Below, piece after piece: positions 1-9,915 of a stretch of 64,000 nt of DNA. The stretch comes from JAGQVA01 sp041391725 (GTDB lineage Bacteria > Bacteroidota > Bacteroidia > J057): NCBI GenBank assembly GCA_041391725.1, contig JAWKNL010000001.1, positions 248,001-312,000 of the forward strand. The letters run 5' to 3'. The translations under genes and the position numbers were made by a program. The notes beneath the pieces were generated by a model, which was given only the letters and a program-made list of their open reading frames with translations, was not told the origin of the DNA and did no database searches. Positions within the stretch are counted from its first letter, which is position 1; every line of letters begins with the position of its first letter.

Positions 1-697
1 CTGCTGCTGTCAATTTACCCCGCTCATCCTGTTCGGCAATAGAAGCGTTATCGTAAGCGATCAATTCCTCTTTTTTCCAGTTGTGTTTATCCGCATCCTT
101 GTAGGCTTCTATGAGCCCGGCGTCGTCCACATTTGCGGGTATGAAAGCCAGATTTTCTGCATTTTTGATGAAAAAAATCCACTTTTCCACCAAGGTTTCC
201 AATTCGTTTACTTCCTTGTCAAATTTCGTCAACTCGATAAAAGTAAATTGAATATCCTTTAATTTGTGTTCATACGTTTCACCATTGACGATGATGTGAT
301 GCGATAGATAATGGGGGCTATCAAAAAAGTCGAAATCAAGGATCCCTATGAAATAAGTAGGCTTCAACAGTGGATACTGCTCACCCCGGTCTATCTGCAT
401 CGAATAATCCCTGCATGTGTAGTATTGAACCCTTTATCAAAGCCATCTACATCCGCCACCTGCATTTCGATGACAAATTGCCGCCCCTTCGCATCCTGGC
501 ACGAATATTTATGACTGTAGCTTTTTCTCCGGCCACCCGGGGCAGCTGATACGGATTGATAATGGAGACCTCCTCTATCCTTTCCCTATCGCTTAGCTTT
601 AGCACCGCGTTCAAAAACGAAATAATGATCAGGGTCTTCTGCTCATTGCCGAAGATTTATGGGAAGTGACATCATTTTTTACATCTACAAATTGCAT
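1..697 (-). pseudogene. Rpn/PD-(D/E)XK nuclease-transposase family protein, frameshifted and cut by window edge
   Basis: Reading the minus strand across frames recovers the conserved N-terminus of the Rpn (recombination-promoting nuclease, PDDEXK_2) family. It starts MQFVDVKND at 697, then IFGNEQKTLIIISFLNAVL, then a VIEMQVADVDGFDK core. The stretch DSPHYLSHHIIVNGETY leads into a long helical C-terminal part that runs off the left edge. The frame changes at least three times, near 655, 500 and 400, so no single ORF covers it. Family members are DNA endonucleases linked to RecA-independent recombination and often spread as multicopy genes. It sits downstream of the PKD lipoprotein on the same strand. 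The family call rests on remembered consensus; whether it is a true pseudogene or carries sequencing indels cannot be decided here. Confidence 0.72.
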
Positions 698-745
698 CCT
701 GCTTTATTTTCCGAACCCCAATTTACAAAAAAATTCTGGATTTTT

Positions 746-1834
746 TTACCGGGTAATATTACCCCGATCCAGCCCCCCGCGTCGCGGAGAGATGACTGCT
801 CCGTCAGGTGCCCGCAGCTCATCCGCACCCTCAATCTGCGCACCTTTTCGCCTTTTTCGTTGTTTTGATAGGCTTCTTCCTCCACAATTTCGAAATAACT
901 CTCCTCCGGCTGGAGGTCTTCGGCGGAGGTAAATCGCTTTCCGCTGTTGCGCCAGTTGATCACCCGCTGCGGGCTGAACCGGTTCAACCACTGTAGTCTT
1001 TTCGACGATATAGGAAAACTAAGGTTCGCAGTACAGGGTCTGCCGCCACGTTTTTGCATATCTCTGAGATGCACCCATTGACGTCTGTTACTGTAAGGCA
1101 AACGGTATATAAACCGGGATTGGCGTAAAAATAGCCGGGATTTCAGCGTTGCGCTATATCCATCGCCAAAATCCCATCTGTATTTAAAAGGCGGCTGGCC
1201 CGATACTTTGGCAAAAGCAGTGACATAACTAATGGTCTGGTCAAGGGTATGGGTGTCTGCCTGACACCCGGGCGCAGAAGCCGATTCGTTGCAAATGGTC
1301 GTAATGCAACCTGAAGGATCCTGTGTTTCCAGACATACGTTGGCACTCAGAGTGCCGGTATCGGTGTATCATGTACAGGATTTGCCCCGGAGACAACGGT
1401 TCCGTCGCCAAAGTCCCAGATGTAGAGCCAGGACAATTGCCTGCCCGATCTGGTAAATGGACGCGATAGACCTGCTTGTCAGCGCCTTTGTCCTGAAAAA
1501 ACCATATTCGGCTAAAAAACTTCCTCCGGGTTTACGGTTTCTCCTGGGTGCGCACTTTTGTATCGCGAATCACCACTTCCAGTTCGCCGGGGCACTGGGG
1601 GCAGTTGAGGCGGGTAAAGGTTGCGCGAAACGAATACATGTCCAACTGATCTTTTGAGAATCCGGTTGACATGTAATAATTATCTATACCAGCCTGAATA
1701 TCAACCGGATTGTTTTCAATGGTTGCTGAAATAAAAAAGTCGGGGTTACCAATAACTTCTTCGGGCAGCGGTTTTTCCCGACACCCCGACCCGAGCACAA
1801 ATCCGCTGATCAATAGCCAGATAATTTTTCTCAT
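746..1834 (-). pseudogene. PKD-domain lipoprotein, frameshifted
   Basis: The start at 1834 gives a lipoprotein signal (LLISGFVLGSGC, Cys18) followed by about 80 residues containing a CPQC pair. After about 1532 the frame breaks. Downstream, in alternating frames, come a PKD motif YIWDFGDGTVVSGANPVH near 1400, a second one YRWDFGDGYSATL near 1165, and a C-terminal segment EESYFEIVEEEAYQN near 880. The stop is probably 746, though one frame reads on to 685. The start lies 5 bp after the preceding gene, so it is probably co-transcribed with the sigma-factor operon. PKD domains are beta-sandwich modules of cell-surface proteins; here they would be anchored in the outer membrane. The specific function is unknown. 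At least four indels are needed to rebuild one reading frame. Confidence 0.65.
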
Positions 1835-1839
1835 ATCAC

Positions 1840-3054
1840 TTAAAAATGAGCCAGATCGTATTCGAGGATGAACCTGAACTGGAGATTTCTATCCATAACC
1901 GCATTGCGGAAAAAGCCTTGTTCCGTTATATCTCTCAGGCCGTAGTTGCCCTGAAAACCCACCCGGGTTCCGCGCCCGAGGTAATAACGATACCCTGCGG
2001 TAAGGCTCATATCCATAGGTCGAAAACCCTGTGTGTAGCCCCATTCCTTTGTCGTTTCCATATCCTGTGTTTCAAATGGGAGTATCAACTGCCGCCGTAC
2101 CTCGCTCCGGGCGTTGAGGAGCAAAGAGAGATTCGCGCCTGCAAGCAGCGAATGTCTTCCTCTGAGGCGAATATCCGCAACCAAAGGTATTTCCAGATAG
2201 TGTAGGGTCTGTGGTGAAATGGTGGTGGCCATCGTTTCTGCACCAAAGGAAAAATCTGTTGACCGATAGGTCGAGTCTGCATGCAGTCCTCCCCTGCCCT
2301 GATACAAAATACCTGTCTGAAGTCGAATGGCCGGTGTTACGGCGTAGGCATATCGCAGGCCCACCACCGGGCTGAATGTCGCATCAGCTTTATCGGTGCG
2401 GTTGTTTTGAAACCCGGGAGAAATACCTGTTCCGAGGGAAATCCCCAGATAATGCCTTTTCCGCAGGGGGTTTTCTTCTCCCGGAAAAAATTGGGGGCTA
2501 TACGTTTCCGTTGGTTGTGTCAGGCGGTGAGGCCGAAACGCGAGCATTTGATAATACGCCAGGTTTTGATTAAACGATTGCCCGGGGAGACTTTCCTCCG
2601 ATGCAGAGGCACGGGGGGCAGATTCCTCCCGGACAAAACGCCAGATTGGGCAGATATAAAAATCGGGTGCGTTTTCACAGTTTTTGTGGCCCGGGCGCGG
2701 TACTTTCTCCGTCCGGCCAGAGGCTGTGATTCATCACACAGTTCTTCAATAATTTCTGGTTATGTCCTTAATAGCCAGTGAATCAAAGGAAGAAGAAGCA
2801 TTGTGGGACAATGAAATTTCTGTTCCGGGAATGTCTGAAAGAGGATAAAGGTTGGAATATAAAGCGGCGGTCAGTCCTGCACCGCCTGCCAGAAACAACC
2901 AGAAGAAAAGAAAAAACCTTCTGCGCTTTTTTCGGGCAGCCTGATCTGCCAGAATGACTTTTTCGGCAGCCTCCCAGTACCCCTCCTTCCAGGTGAAGGA
3001 GCGGCCATCCAGTTTTTCCCGGAGAAAATCGTCCAGTTTTTCGCGGTCGCTCAT
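1840..3054 (-). CDS. Inner-membrane-anchored protein with C-terminal outer-membrane beta-barrel (anti-sigma-like; frameshifted)
   Basis: The start ATG at 3054 overlaps the sigma-factor stop codon (ATGA), which points to translational coupling. Residues 1-46 are charged and cytoplasmic-like. A basic cluster RKKRRR precedes a transmembrane helix at about 47-66 (FFLFFWLFLAGGAGL). A Ser-rich stretch follows, and the frame is lost between about 2760 and 2640. The C-terminal part (2547-1840 plus about 40 upstream residues in frame) matches the PorT-like outer-membrane beta-barrel fold: alternating strands, YLGISLGTG near the start of the barrel and a final strand LQFRFILEYDLAHF. A short N-terminal domain plus TM next to an ECF sigma gene suggests an anti-sigma role. 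The combination with a barrel is unusual. The join between the two halves is inferred. Confidence 0.6.
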
Positions 3055-3623
3055 AATAAAAAGGTGTGAATCACTTTCATTGCGTTTTGAATCATTTCTT
3101 TGATACGGGTGCGGGCAAAAGACACATGCCATTTGGAGGTGCCATCCGAAATCCCCATCATCTCTCCGATTTCTTTGTGGTTGTATCCGTCGATAGCAAA
3201 AAGGTTAAAAACTTTGCGGCTCATTTCCGGCAGTTGCTGAATCATCTGCGTAAGTGCTTCTGCATCAAATTTTTGTTCAGCTTCATTGAGGTCAATAAAA
3301 TCTTCCGGAAACGAGCCGCCTTCAAAGTCAGAGTAATCTATGGTTTCGAGGCGCCTTTTGTTTTTCCTGAATTCGTCGATGACCGTATTGATCATGATTC
3401 TCCGTACCCAGGCTTCAAAAGGCACCTCGGGGCGTCGCTTTTCCAGATTTTTAAGGATTTTGAGAAAACCCATATTCAGAACTGCGACGGCATCTTCTTC
3501 GTTTTTCATATAGCGGATACATACCCCCATCAGGACGTTGAAACAACGTCGGTACAGTTGGGACTGTGCCAACCGGTCCTCCTCAATGCAGGCCCGGATC
3601 AGCTCTGGGGATATGTCTCGCAT
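3051..3623 (-). CDS. ECF-type RNA polymerase sigma factor
   Basis: This 190-residue protein has the two helical domains of sigma-70 family ECF factors. Region 2 covers about residues 10-85, with AWVRRIMINTVIDEFRKNKR as the 2.4-like helix. Region 4 covers about 125-185, with LPEMSRKVFNLFAIDGYNHK and a helix-turn-helix EIGEMMGISDGTSKWHV. The length is normal for the class. It starts 15 bp after the PKD/T9SS gene and its TGA overlaps the start of the membrane/barrel protein, so all are likely one transcript. By family it redirects RNA polymerase to a small regulon, usually controlled by the membrane protein encoded next door. The target genes cannot be read from this sequence. Confidence 0.92.
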   Translation of the reverse strand: MRDISPELIRACIEEDRLAQSQLYRRCFNVLMGVCIRYMKNEEDAVAVLNMGFLKILKNLEKRRPEVPFEAWVRRIMINTVIDEFRKNKRRLETIDYSDFEGGSFPEDFIDLNEAEQKFDAEALTQMIQQLPEMSRKVFNLFAIDGYNHKEIGEMMGISDGTSKWHVSFARTRIKEMIQNAMKVIHTFLL

Positions 3624-3638
3624 AAACGATTCACTGGC

Positions 3639-6153
3639 TTATTTGATCAGCACCCTGCGGGTAACCACCTGCGCATCAGCCTGTATGCGTAAGAGGTAGG
3701 TTCCCTGCGGTAAGTTACGCACATCAAGCGAGACTTCCCTGTTTCCTGCTGTCAATCCTTCGTTGCGGCTGGCTACGGTCTGGCCCATCATATTTACGAG
3801 CGAAAGGCTGAGGTTGACAGGCTCTGCAAAGGTAAGGTTTACATTCAGCACTTCACTTGCAGGTACAGGGAATATACCCAGCACTTCTCCACTGGTGAGC
3901 TGGTCAATACCGGTAGTTCCCACCGCATGAATCTGGGTGCTCCCAACTTCAAAGTTTGCTCCTTCAAAATGGCCGTTGGAGCCATCGATCGTCACTGTCC
4001 ACTCTTCGCTAAGTTTGCCGGCAACTTCTACATGCACTTTATATGTACCGTATGCGAGGTTGCTGAAGCCAAATTCGCCATTCACGTCTGTAACTGTATG
4101 CCCCGAAGCAGAACCATCATTGTGAAGCAGCAATACCGAAACATCTGAAAGCGGATCACCAGGCCCTTTATTGGCTCCCTGACTGATCAGACCACCGATA
4201 AAGCCCGGACCACCAGGATTAGAACCCGGAACCAGCATAATAAGCGGGTTAAAAATATTGCTGTTTGTTACGACTGTGCTGGTCGCATTCGCCCAGGAAA
4301 GTTCATCGCCCAGATAGGTCGGCAGGTAATTGGCATAATCAGGAGAAGAGGGCAGCAATGCGGCCTTGATCAGATACGTTCCGGGTGCGACATTGTTGAA
4401 GCTGTAAAAGTTCTGAAGAATGGACGCGGTATCAATGGCCGTCAGCGTTCCGGTGATTGAGTCGTGCTGAATCAGGTAGGCGATGCCATCGTAAATCATA
4501 CTGCTGCTATCTGAGATGACCATTCCACTGACGGAAAAAAGACCATTGGCGGGAGGCATCACGACCTGACAGAAAGTACTGGAACAGTTGCCCACAAGGT
4601 CATTGATGGTAAGGCATACCAGCCACGGACCCGGAGTCTGGAATACATGTGTGGGGTTAGCAACCGCGGAGGTCGTACCATCACCGAAGTCCCAATGATA
4701 GCTGGTGCTGTTGGGGTTGGCCGAATAGGATGAATCCTGGAAGGCATAAGCGCCTGATGGTGTAATGCCGTAGGTGAAACCTGCCTGGCAGTTGGGGAAA
4801 CCACCCAGATATACAGAATCGCAGAAGGTATCAGTACAGCCGGAATCAGATACAGTCAGACAGACGATATAGGTTCCCGGTAACATTAGAGTAGAAAAAA
4901 GGCAGCGGATATGCCTTGAGAAGAACTGCCCATCGCTAAAGCCCAGCTATGCAGTGGTACCGGGGCTATTGCTCAGGCTATCGCTGAGAAACTGCACATC
5001 ACCGGACAGTCTGGAAATAGGTAAACAATGCCGAACATGTGCAGGACCGCTGTTGCCTACAGCTATCGCAGAGCAGCAGGTGAATCAGGAACACAACCGC
5101 TTTCCTGCATCGGCGATGCAAAGATGAGGCAGTGATAATCGGCACTTTATGCATGCTGGTGGGGTTCATCTGGGTTGAGTTGGAACCGTCGCCAAAAGAC
5201 CAGCTATAGGTCAGTGGAAGTGAAGGATTGCTGCCAAATGAAAGGTTGGTAAAAGAGACAACCGTTGACTGCGCGTTAAATGCTGTAAAATCTGCCTGGC
5301 AGAAAGTTGCCTGGCCGGTGATGACACTGTCGCAGAAGGTGTCAGTGCAGTTGGTGATAGAATCTGTTACGGTAAGACATACCAGGTATGTGCCGGCGTT
5401 GGCATAGGTGTGCTGAGGGATCATGGAGGAAGAGCTGGTTCCATCGCCAAATGACCAGCTATAAGTAGCATTCCAGTTGGCAAGTGAGTCGGAGTAAAAC
5501 CAGAAGCTGTTTTGCCCGGCGGGAATAGCATAAAACTGTGCATCACATGCGGGAGTTCCGGAAACCGAAACACTCGAACAGTATGTATCCGTACAGTTGC
5601 CCAAACTGTCTATGATGGTAAGGCAAAGGGTATAATTGCCCGGCGAATAGGTATGAACCGGGTTTTGGAGGGAGGAAAAAGTGCCGTCTCCAAAATCCCA
5701 GAAATAGCTAAATATCGTACCGGGTGCTCCGCCCAGCGCCTGACCCGAAAAAGAAAATGCACCTCCACCCAAAGGCGTAATATTGATGGAAGCTGTACAG
5801 TTTCCGCCACCGGCAGGGCAGGTGTTGAGGCTAAAATACTGGTTGCTGTTGCCGCTCCAGTATCCGGAAGTATCACTTACCATACCGTTGCAGCCCGGGG
5901 TGCTTACGGTGATTAACCCCTGCGGAAACTGGTTCTGTACAGTCGTAACCCAGTAAAAATTGCCCAAACTGTCGGTAAAGGTAGAATCTACATAATACAG
6001 AAATCCGCCCGACTGAAGGCTGATAAAAACTGTCTGAAATGGTACAGGTGTGCCGTTGTTATTGACATCCCCGTTGATAAACAACTGGTACTGTGCGCGG
6101 CTCATACTCAGCGTAGCCAGCAGCACAAGAAATAATAGCGAGAGTCTTTTCAT
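3639..6153 (-). CDS. Secreted multi-PKD protein with type IX secretion C-terminal domain (frameshifted in the middle)
   Basis: The start at 6153 gives a Sec signal (LSLLFLVLLATLSMSRAQ). An N-terminal module contains VPFQTVFISLQSGG. Repeated PKD domains follow, each with a W-FGDG motif (WDFGDGTFSS, WSFGDGTSSS, WSFGDGSNS, WDFGDGTTSA) and a closing Cys-Thr-Asp-Thr-Phe/Tyr-Cys. The frame is lost between about 5160 and 4886, where a fourth, damaged PKD unit lies. The C-terminal half has two transthyretin-like carboxypeptidase-regulatory folds and ends in a T9SS type A sorting domain (GIFPVPASEVLNVNL ... GTYLLRIQADAQVVTRRVLIK as separate parts). It should be exported to the cell surface or medium, probably as an adhesin or matrix protein. 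It is the first gene of the sigma-factor operon. Confidence 0.8.
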
Positions 6154-6336
6154 ATGACTTATTGCGGTTAGGTTTTTGGTGTAGGAATGATGGTTTTGGC
6201 GCCATTTCCCCCATACACGTCTCTCCGCTGATGCAGGTTGGGTTTGGCTACAAAAAAAATATCCGCTCAGAATAACTGCGTTTTTATATTATTTATTAGA
6301 ATATTTTTTTATAAGATTATACACAAAGATAATATT

Positions 6337-6945
6337 ATGAAAATCTATTTTATTATCCTTCCCGCCATGCTGCTGTATTCACCTTTATTGGCACAAAAAT
6401 CTCTGAATTTCAGGTTTTTTGAAGGATTCTCCTATCAAATGACTATTTCTCCGGAGCTACCATCTCCCTGGCTTCCTCCGGGGCAGATCGGTTGGCAATT
6501 TACCCGTCAGAACCAGTTTGACAGGTTTGTACTTCCGCCCGGCAATGCGGCATGGAGGATAGATTTTGAAAAATATCTCGCACTTACCTTTGTTATTCCC
6601 GACAGGTATCTGTGGCAAATCAGCGTTTCCGGCGTAAAGTTCTCTCCCAAAACCGCCGAAGTCATGATTGACTGGGAAGGCGGGCCTTACGGAGAATTTT
6701 TGCCCACAGACACGCTCACTACCTGCCTGCTGCTGATTGAAAAACACCCAAAAATGACTTTTATCGGCGAAACCAACCTCCGGTTTGCCCTTTCGCACAA
6801 TTTCCCCGAACAAATCCTGTACAGAAGCAGACAGAGCAAGCCGGAACCAGCGCTTTTATTTCCGCCAGCTTATACGCCCGAAGACCTCCAAACCCGCATT
6901 GACCGATTAAAAGCACAAAAAGGAAAACCAATGCCCCGTCCCTAA
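6337..6945 (+). CDS. Exported protein of unknown function
   Basis: The ATG at 6337 opens a good signal peptide (MKIYFIILPAMLLYSPLLAQ), giving 202 residues. The longer in-frame ORF from 6238 would add a poor, AT-rich leader and is not preferred. The mature protein is rich in aromatic and Pro residues with no motif I recognise. It has an acidic WEGGPYGEFLPTDT stretch and a basic C-terminus. The gene is divergent from the PKD operon across about 180 bp of AT-rich DNA that could hold promoters for both. No function is assigned. Confidence 0.7.
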   Translation: MKIYFIILPAMLLYSPLLAQKSLNFRFFEGFSYQMTISPELPSPWLPPGQIGWQFTRQNQFDRFVLPPGNAAWRIDFEKYLALTFVIPDRYLWQISVSGVKFSPKTAEVMIDWEGGPYGEFLPTDTLTTCLLLIEKHPKMTFIGETNLRFALSHNFPEQILYRSRQSKPEPALLFPPAYTPEDLQTRIDRLKAQKGKPMPRP

Positions 6946-7048
6946 TCAGCCGATTCGCCCCACCATCCCTCAGATTCTCCCTATTGATAAATGCGGGTAG
7001 CCCGATAAAGCAATAGTATCCATATTGCTGAAAATCTGAATGCTACCT

Positions 7049-7771
7049 ATGAAAAATATTGAATGGATAATTGTCGTGGTTTCACTGCTTGCACTTGGCA
7101 GCGGTTGTTCTCCTGTATATGGCCCTGCCATCATGGGAAATAATTTCCCGCATCAGGCCCGGGCGATTTACAAGGACAGTACCGTAAAACAAACCTGGGT
7201 CAGCGGCTCTGTTCACAATGGAATGGAATATCAGTCCAATGAAGAGAGTTTTCTGCTTCAGGCACAAATACACCAGGCGTATTCCTCCCAAAACTTCCGG
7301 GCTACTTACGGAGGGTTTATTTATGGAGGAAATTATGATATGCAGAGAATTCAGCCCGAAAGCCTGAATTATTTTGGCGCGGGCCTGCGAGGTTCTGCCT
7401 GCGTGGCTTTGGGAAAAAGGAGATTTGAATACCACCTCGTTGGTCTTCAGGCCGGCTGGGCCACCGAGGTGGGTGCTTTCAACCGATGGAAAGAAGAACA
7501 GGCTCAACTGGGGCAGATTGTCAATATCAACGACAACAATTTTGCCATTCCCACCATGAACTTCTTCACCGGATTTGAGATGAAATCACCTGACTATCAG
7601 CGCAGTTGGGGGTTAGAAATGGCGATTGGCTCCAATGGTATTCCTTTTACTTTTCATTACACCACACGGCGGATCAACGCCTGGCTTCAGCTCAACATGG
7701 GGCTGATTGACGAGGAAAATAATCCGCAGGAACTCCCGCCCGCCGGTTTTGGAATAGGTTTCAGGCTCTAG
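7049..7771 (+). CDS. Lipoprotein of unknown function
   Basis: A lipobox VSLLALGSGC is followed by SPVYGPAIMG, giving a lipidated N-terminus. Two in-frame starts exist (7040 and 7049); the second gives the cleaner signal (MKNIEWIIVVV). The body of about 220 residues has alternating hydrophobic and Gly-rich segments (FRATYGGFIYGGNYDM, YFGAGLRGSACVAL) and ends in GFGIGFRL, resembling an outer-membrane beta-barrel. That suggests a lipidated barrel or barrel-associated protein. No family was recognised with confidence. The next gene is 54 bp downstream on the same strand. Confidence 0.7.
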   Translation: MKNIEWIIVVVSLLALGSGCSPVYGPAIMGNNFPHQARAIYKDSTVKQTWVSGSVHNGMEYQSNEESFLLQAQIHQAYSSQNFRATYGGFIYGGNYDMQRIQPESLNYFGAGLRGSACVALGKRRFEYHLVGLQAGWATEVGAFNRWKEEQAQLGQIVNINDNNFAIPTMNFFTGFEMKSPDYQRSWGLEMAIGSNGIPFTFHYTTRRINAWLQLNMGLIDEENNPQELPPAGFGIGFRL

Positions 7772-7825
7772 TTCAACCGGGCAATTCATATTTCGCCTCG
7801 CAGAATCGTCTGTGACAAAAAACCT

Positions 7826-9283
7826 ATGATTATGAAAAAACTTATCTTTACAAGCATCCTTGTCGTTGCCAGTTTCTTCCCTGTTTCGGCACAAATTCTG
7901 AATGGCGGTTTCGAAAACTGGAGCAATGATACAATTTTCGACATTCACCCTACATTCCGCACCGGAACCTATGGCCTGGGGTATATTTTCACAGGGCAGT
8001 CCAATGTAACCCGTGTCAGTGGTTGCGACGGATTTGGGATTCGTATGGAATCTGTTGCCAACGGAAACGATACCATTCCAGGGTTTATTTATACCGGAAA
8101 AGAAGGTTTTGATATATCCGGAGGCGGGACACCCTATACAGGAACGCCCGACTCGCTGAAACTTTGCCTGCGGTATAATATTGTTTCCGGAGACACAGGT
8201 TTTGTCGCCTTGTTTTTTCAGTCAGGAGGCCAGTTTGTAAATATTTCCCTGATTCCATTTACAGACAGCCTCCCGGCGTGGACCCAGGTAGCCTTTGATC
8301 TGGACACCTTTGTCGTTCAGCCTGATACGCTTATTATGCTTTTCACTTCCGGAAATTTTGACTATCCCCTTCCCGGAAGCTGGCTCGAAGTGGACAATAT
8401 TGCATTTACAGGCACAAATGAGCAAATTGCCGACCCCGGTTTTGAAACCTGGATCAGTATTTCCGACGAAGAGCCCGACGACTGGTTTTCTCCAGACCGC
8501 ATTATTGTAGCTGCCGGAGGCAATCCTACGGTAACGCGATCAGTAACCGCCTTTGAGGGCAGTGCCGCCATACAGATTGAGACGCAGATACTCCCTTTTG
8601 AGGATACACTGGCTTTTGTAACCAACGGGCGGATTGACGAGAACGGAATTTCGGGGGGCAAACCCTATACAGGCCCGGCCCGGCCCGTAAATCTGGGAGG
8701 ATTTTACAAATATATACCCGTAGGCAACGACACTGCCTTTGCCTATGTGCAGTTTTCCGTATATAACGGTTTCACCGGTCAGCGGGAAATCCTCGGTGCT
8801 TTTACCCGGGCACTTCCCCCGGCTGCGGAGTGGGATTATTTTGAAGTGGAAACCGACCTCAGCGGGGCCATTCTCAATCCCGATACGGTTACGATCGTTT
8901 TTGCTTCCAGCGACCCCGATCATATTGCCTCCACGGCTCCGGTGGGTATAGGCAGCGTATTGCAGCTCGATGCCCTCGCATTTGACCAGACCGACGGGCT
9001 CGGTCATTGGCCAGATACCCACAATCTGAATATTTATCCCAATCCGGTTGCAGATGATTTGTATGTAGAATGGGAAATGGATCAGCCGGGAGAGAACATC
9101 ACCGCAGAAATCCTGGGAATCAACGGCCAGATCGTGTATAAAGAAACTCTTCAACACACTGTAGCCGGAAAAAACCAGCGCATACTAAACCTCAGCAGTC
9201 TGAGTCCCGGTGTATATGCCCTGAGACTTTCCGGTGAAAATCAGGCATTCAGCGTGAGAAAGAAAGTTGTAATTCATCGATAA
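7826..9283 (+). CDS. Type IX-secreted protein with two FENW-type beta-sandwich modules
   Basis: A signal peptide (KKLIFTSILVVASFFPVSAQ) precedes two related modules. The first starts ILNGGFENWSND at about residue 25; the second starts DPGFETWISISDEEPDDW near residue 205. Each contains a GGxPYTG motif (GGGTPYTGTP, GGKPYTGPARP) and pairs of Trp/Phe-rich strands typical of carbohydrate-binding-like sandwiches. The C-terminus is a T9SS type A domain: LNIYPNPVADDLYVEW, then LSSLSPGVYALRLSG, ending in basic RKKVVIHR. It is probably exported by the T9SS and attached or released at the surface. Starts at 7826 and 7832 are equally possible. The DUF3943 gene follows after 12 bp, suggesting an operon. 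Confidence 0.82.
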   Translation: MIMKKLIFTSILVVASFFPVSAQILNGGFENWSNDTIFDIHPTFRTGTYGLGYIFTGQSNVTRVSGCDGFGIRMESVANGNDTIPGFIYTGKEGFDISGGGTPYTGTPDSLKLCLRYNIVSGDTGFVALFFQSGGQFVNISLIPFTDSLPAWTQVAFDLDTFVVQPDTLIMLFTSGNFDYPLPGSWLEVDNIAFTGTNEQIADPGFETWISISDEEPDDWFSPDRIIVAAGGNPTVTRSVTAFEGSAAIQIETQILPFEDTLAFVTNGRIDENGISGGKPYTGPARPVNLGGFYKYIPVGNDTAFAYVQFSVYNGFTGQREILGAFTRALPPAAEWDYFEVETDLSGAILNPDTVTIVFASSDPDHIASTAPVGIGSVLQLDALAFDQTDGLGHWPDTHNLNIYPNPVADDLYVEWEMDQPGENITAEILGINGQIVYKETLQHTVAGKNQRILNLSSLSPGVYALRLSGENQAFSVRKKVVIHR

Positions 9284-9295
9284 AACATCAGCACT

Positions 9296-9904
9296 ATGCG
9301 GTATTTCACATGGTTTTTTCCCTTGCTCCTGGCTACGACGTTTGCGATCTCAGCCGCAGGTCAGGCAATCCATTCGCCCGTGATTACCCTCCGAAATGAA
9401 CATAAAGGCACAGGGACAAAAATGGTCAGGGGAAATTTTCTCTGTGCCTCCTACAATCTTTCCATAGGCGCAGGGCTTTTTCTTCTGCCCTCCGATTTTA
9501 CCAATTGGGACCGGGGCGAATTTCTCCCAGCCGTCGGCCCGAATCTGAAGCGGGCGTGGACGCGGCCACCCGTCTGGGACAACGACGGGTTTATCATCAA
9601 TTATATGGGTCATTCCTATCAGGGTGCCTGGTATTACAACAGCATGCGCAGTCAGGGCGCGAAAGTCTGGCAGTCCTCCCTTTTCTGTCTGGGGCAGTCA
9701 CTTTTATGGGAGTATGGATATGAAGCAGTCAAGGAGCAACCCAGCAGGCAGGATTTGATTACAACACCGGTCGGGGGAGTCGTTTTTGGCGAACTTACCC
9801 ACAGACTTACCCTTCGCATGCACCGGCGGGGGTTTAATCTGGCCGAAAAAATCTTCATCACTGCATTTAATCCGACCTGGGTACTCAACAATGGTTATAA
9901 ATAA
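9296..9904 (+). CDS. DUF3943 family exported protein
   Basis: This 202-residue protein has a signal peptide (YFTWFFPLLLATTFAISAAGQ). The C-terminal half has features I associate with DUF3943: W-EYGYEAVKEQPSRQDLITTP, then GGVVFGELTHRLTLRM. The middle holds GHSYQGAWYYNSMRSQG. Members are Gram-negative envelope proteins of unknown role. The LpxR homologue begins 11 bp downstream, so the two are probably co-translated and may act together in the outer membrane. Family identification is from remembered motif patterns. Confidence 0.75.
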   Translation: MRYFTWFFPLLLATTFAISAAGQAIHSPVITLRNEHKGTGTKMVRGNFLCASYNLSIGAGLFLLPSDFTNWDRGEFLPAVGPNLKRAWTRPPVWDNDGFIINYMGHSYQGAWYYNSMRSQGAKVWQSSLFCLGQSLLWEYGYEAVKEQPSRQDLITTPVGGVVFGELTHRLTLRMHRRGFNLAEKIFITAFNPTWVLNNGYK

Positions 9905-9915
9905 ATCTCGCTGTT

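Noticed and set aside
8540..9157. 205-residue minus-strand ORF inside the T9SS cargo gene
   Set aside because: Antisense shadow; the plus-strand gene has a signal peptide and sorting domain.
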